From: Clostridium_X cadaveris
GTDB lineage: Bacteria > Bacillota > Clostridia > Clostridiales > Clostridiaceae
Strand: one strand, 5' to 3'
Assembly: GCF_039521325.1 (NCBI RefSeq)
Contig: NZ_BAAACD010000003.1
DNA length: 64,000 bases
In this document: piece after piece, positions 61,376-64,000 of the stretch
Numbering within the stretch: the first letter of the stretch is position 1
How the letters are laid out: every line of letters begins with the position of its first letter
Translations under genes and position numbers: made by a program
The notes under the pieces: generated by a model
Database searches by the model: none
Seen by the model: only the letters and a program-made list of their open reading frames with translations
What the model was told of the DNA's origin: nothing

Positions 61376-62023
61376 CTATTGGAGAGCTTGGATTTCTGGC
61401 TTTTCAATATGATATTTTTCGCTAATCATATCTACAAATTTTCTTATACCTTCTTTAGTTTCTTCTATCTTTTCTTCATCCATCTCAGCTCTTCCCATTC
61501 TATCGCTAAGAGTTATTAATGTTAATTCCTTTAATAATGTATTTTTTATCATCCCATCAGTATCTGCAAAAGGGAGATTATTTGTTACAAATAAAGAATG
61601 CATATGATATCTAACTTCAGCAGACACCATATTTATAAATTCCTCATTTTCATTAAAATTCTTTAAAAATTCTCTCGACATATTTTCTCCAACAACATCA
61701 TGATCATAAGAAGTCCATTTTCCTCGTCTCATCTTTGTAGTTGTTGTTTTACCTATATCATGAAGAAAAAGAGACATCATAAATTCTCTCTTATAATCGC
61801 TATATTTTCTATTTTTTGCTCCTTCATCTATTACAAGCATAAGATGATTCCATACATTCCCCTCTGGATGATATTCTAAATTTTGAGGAATATCCTTCAA
61901 ATCTCCTATCATTTTAAATGGATATTCGTCTAACTTTCCCTCTTCTAAAATCTCATTCATATAGATAGATGGTTTTTCGTCATTTAATAAATGATAATTT
62001 ATTTCATCGTATAGTTTATTCAT
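61376..62023 (-). CDS. HD-domain metal-dependent hydrolase
   Basis: A 215-residue HD-superfamily phosphohydrolase. Metal ligands: His in WNHLMLV (about 59), HDIGK (about 88-92), YDHD (about 106-109) and the distal Asp in LSDRMGR (about 173-179). The segment after HDIGK resembles the HD domain fused to some CCA-adding enzymes, but no nucleotidyltransferase domain is present. Substrate unknown. GAGGAG precedes the ATG. Confidence 0.75.
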   Translation of the reverse strand: MNKLYDEINYHLLNDEKPSIYMNEILEEGKLDEYPFKMIGDLKDIPQNLEYHPEGNVWNHLMLVIDEGAKNRKYSDYKREFMMSLFLHDIGKTTTTKMRRGKWTSYDHDVVGENMSREFLKNFNENEEFINMVSAEVRYHMHSLFVTNNLPFADTDGMIKNTLLKELTLITLSDRMGRAEMDEEKIEETKEGIRKFVDMISEKYHIEKPEIQALQ

Positions 62024-62093
62024 TTTTATCTCCTCGTATTTTTTTAATTTATTAATAGTCTTTATATTCTACAGAAAATTATACCATGAAAAA

Positions 62094-62122
62094 TAAAAGA
62101 AGTCCCTTTAAGGGACCTTAAA
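62094..62122 (-). terminator. Intrinsic terminator of the DUF1648 gene
   Basis: AAGGTCCC and GGGACTT form an 8-bp stem followed by CTTTTATTTTT on the minus strand. Confidence 0.75.
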
Positions 62123-63572
62123 TTTTAAGTTTGTCGTAAAGGCTTCTAGTATCTTCTTCATCTTTGTAATTGATAAAGAAAAACCTTCCTGATTTATCTT
62201 GTATTTCTATGCAAGGCTTTGAGGAATCCTCAATGTAAAATTTAACTTTTCCATAGCCTTCCACATTGAAATCACCATATTTTTTATTGTCTATCGCCGT
62301 ACCTCCTACCCTAAGCTTCACCTTTGGTATAGCATCTCTAAAAGTTATTTGTTCTATATCATCTTTATTTATATTTGTACCATATGAACCTTCTATTTTT
62401 AAAGTTTCTTCACTAACTGTAATGGATACCTCCGTACTAAAATAAGTCGCCCACATAGATATTCCTACAGATGCTAAAATAATAACAGCTGTAATTGATG
62501 CCGCTATTTTACCGCCTTTAGAAGCAAGATTTATCTCCCAGCCTGTGCCAACTCTTGCTGGAACAAAGACAGCAGGATCATCTTTGTTGTAATAAAACTG
62601 TCCCATAATATAATTATCATCATCATCTCTATTTACAATAATTTTCTTATTTTCATTTACACATTCAACGGAATTTTCAGCGTAACATTTACGTAAATTA
62701 ATACTTTTAACTATTATATAAACAATGAATACCCCCATCGGAATAGAAACTGCTACCCAAATCCATTTAAAACTCAATATATCCGCCATTGTTAAACTTA
62801 TCATCATGAAAGTCAATGTTGTCGCAAAAGCTCCTCCTATAGTTACCGCTGCACCTAAACGTTTATTATTTTCATTTCTAATCCTTATTTCTTCTATAGT
62901 TCCTCCATTATCTATTTCTTTTGCCTTCATAATAATCTTATAAATAATGTAGAAGAAAATTATCATGGCCACACTTATGATAGGAATCATCAATGTTGTT
63001 TGAAAAAAAGCTCCAAAACTTTCCTTTACTCCCCACCTATCCGGTACTCCATATAAGTCATAATGTAGAGGTATTCGTTCAGGAAGAGATTGATATCTTA
63101 TAATAAGTACAATAAAATTTAATATAACTAATACAATTGAAATCCAAAATTTCTTTGCAGATGGTATTTTTTTATTATCTCTATTTTTTATATCAACTAC
63201 AACTATATTAGATGAAAAGCTATTCTTCCAGTTTTCTTTTTCTTTTATAACCCTTACTTTTTTATTAGCTTTACTAAATAATAAAATCATGGCTAACAAT
63301 TGTCCAAATATAGCTCCCATAAATATTAGCATTATAAATTTTTCAAATGTTGTAAATATCAATACTAACATAATAAACATTATACTTAAGCTAATTAGAA
63401 ACCATGATTTTTTATAGCTTTTATCTATATCTTTAAAATCCTTTCTTTCATTAGTCCCAAATGGTATTCTAGCACCGTAAAATATATTCTTCTCACTTAA
63501 AGCTTGAATAAAAAATCCACATAAAAATACTATCAAAATGGTTATTGATCCTACAATAGAAAGTGGTATCAT
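62118..63572 (-). CDS. DUF1648/SdpI-like multi-pass membrane protein
   Basis: A 484-residue protein with about eight membrane helices. The central part has the DUF1648 signature YQSLPERIPLHYDLYGVPDRWG (split here: LPERIPLHYDLYG at about 164-176, then VPDRWG), and the N-terminal segment has IPFGTNERK as in DUF5808-type proteins. The C-terminal 100 residues form a soluble PH-like domain after the last helix. Related SdpI proteins give immunity to a sporulation killing toxin, but no toxin gene is nearby. ATG with AAGGGAG upstream. Confidence 0.78.
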   Translation of the reverse strand: MIPLSIVGSITILIVFLCGFFIQALSEKNIFYGARIPFGTNERKDFKDIDKSYKKSWFLISLSIMFIMLVLIFTTFEKFIMLIFMGAIFGQLLAMILLFSKANKKVRVIKEKENWKNSFSSNIVVVDIKNRDNKKIPSAKKFWISIVLVILNFIVLIIRYQSLPERIPLHYDLYGVPDRWGVKESFGAFFQTTLMIPIISVAMIIFFYIIYKIIMKAKEIDNGGTIEEIRIRNENNKRLGAAVTIGGAFATTLTFMMISLTMADILSFKWIWVAVSIPMGVFIVYIIVKSINLRKCYAENSVECVNENKKIIVNRDDDDNYIMGQFYYNKDDPAVFVPARVGTGWEINLASKGGKIAASITAVIILASVGISMWATYFSTEVSITVSEETLKIEGSYGTNINKDDIEQITFRDAIPKVKLRVGGTAIDNKKYGDFNVEGYGKVKFYIEDSSKPCIEIQDKSGRFFFINYKDEEDTRSLYDKLKI

Positions 63573-63712
63573 AAAAATCTCCCTTCTTTCTTTTTAAAAT
63601 ATACTTCTATTATACTTATAATTTTAGTATATTTATTTAATTCTTTACATATCTATTTCCTAAATATATGATATTAATATAATATAAAATTTTATGGAGT
63701 GATTAAATTACA

Positions 63713-63910
63713 ATGAGCGAATCTAAAAAGTTATATAAAAATCGTCAAAACAAAATGTTGTGTGGTGTTTGTTCTGGTGTTTCTGATTACCTTAACTTAG
63801 ATGTATCTATAATTAGAATCCTGTGGACCTTATTATGTCTAACCTATGGTTCTGGTGTAATTCTTTATTTTGTATGCGCATTAATTCTTCCTGAAAATCC
63901 AAACAATTAA
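63713..63910 (+). CDS. PspC-domain protein
   Basis: A 65-residue small membrane protein with the complete PspC domain: KKLYKNRQNKMLCGVCSG, then DYLNLDVSIIRILW, and a membrane helix with YFVCALILPE. PspC proteins take part in envelope-stress responses; many Firmicutes have short stand-alone copies. GGAG lies 12 bases before the ATG. It is monocistronic. Confidence 0.88.
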   Translation: MSESKKLYKNRQNKMLCGVCSGVSDYLNLDVSIIRILWTLLCLTYGSGVILYFVCALILPENPNN

Positions 63911-63919
63911 TAAAAAAGA

Positions 63920-64000
63920 GTTTATCCCTAACTAAAGTGGAACCTATGTCAAGGACACTAAAAAAAGAGAGCTAGGCTACTAAAAGCTGATTTCTGTATT
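63920..64000. other. Possible left end of an insertion sequence
   Basis: The last 80 bases contain GTGGAACCTATGTCAAGGACA and a run of purines. This resembles the terminal region of IS3-group elements, but the window ends before any transposase frame can be seen. Confidence 0.3.

Noticed and set aside
1..64000. tRNA, rRNA genes or a CRISPR array
   Set aside because: No cloverleaf-like conserved blocks, rRNA segments or regularly spaced repeats were found on reading both strands.

Overview
The window is AT-rich DNA from a low-GC, endospore-forming Firmicute, most likely a Clostridium sensu stricto or close relative. The grounds are strong AGGAGG-type ribosome sites, frequent intrinsic terminators, a V-type ATPase instead of an F-type one in this region, and sporulation-linked genes (Spo0E-like phosphatase, SpoVB-like flippase, LonB, Cys/Asn-rich spore-surface-like proteins). 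No tRNA, rRNA, CRISPR array or intact mobile element was seen. The species is not determined.

Layout. 1-8100: a truncated CitA/DcuS-like sensor kinase, an AEC transporter plus D-lactate dehydrogenase pair, an HD-domain remnant, a YbaK deacylase, a YgjP metallopeptidase, an amidase-like protein without zinc ligands, a lipoprotein, a PflX-type radical SAM enzyme, a PHP phosphoesterase and a lone holin-like gene. 8200-15200: M18 aminopeptidase, a DUF896-hprK-MTHFS operon, a Spo0E-like gene, two acidic small proteins and HelD. 15400-24700: an ECF S component behind a 28-bp perfect palindrome, then a complete nine-gene V-type ATPase operon whose c-ring carries the sodium-site residues of the Enterococcus hirae enzyme.

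24700-39400: a methyltransferase-like/radical SAM pair with a long out-of-frame overlap, an anchored beta-propeller, two convergent MOP flippases separated by a palindromic element, a pseudouridine synthase, an M20 amidohydrolase, a UvrD-type helicase, pncB, and mntP behind a yybP-ykoY manganese riboswitch. 39400-46500: DUF5685/J-protein/membrane-protein trio, a thioredoxin-like protein, PerR with its own PerR-type box, a bactofilin, and three low-complexity Met/Asn/Cys/Gly-rich proteins.

46500-64000: a protein quality-control block (engB, lon, lonB, clpX, clpP, tig), a membrane-anchored hypothetical, a coiled-coil protein, an M23 murein hydrolase, the sulfur-transfer pair cysteine desulfurase-thiI, a VTT membrane protein, an HD hydrolase, a DUF1648-type membrane protein and a PspC protein.

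The least expected signals are non-coding. Two candidate small RNAs share an architecture of 5' hairpin, unpaired C-rich tracts and terminator (about 4587-4687 and 44273-44395, minus strand). Two diverged copies of one structured intergenic element have compensating stem changes (46539-46654 and 60468-60541), and one of them forms the leader of the cysteine desulfurase-thiI operon. These are readings from sequence alone; no search was run.
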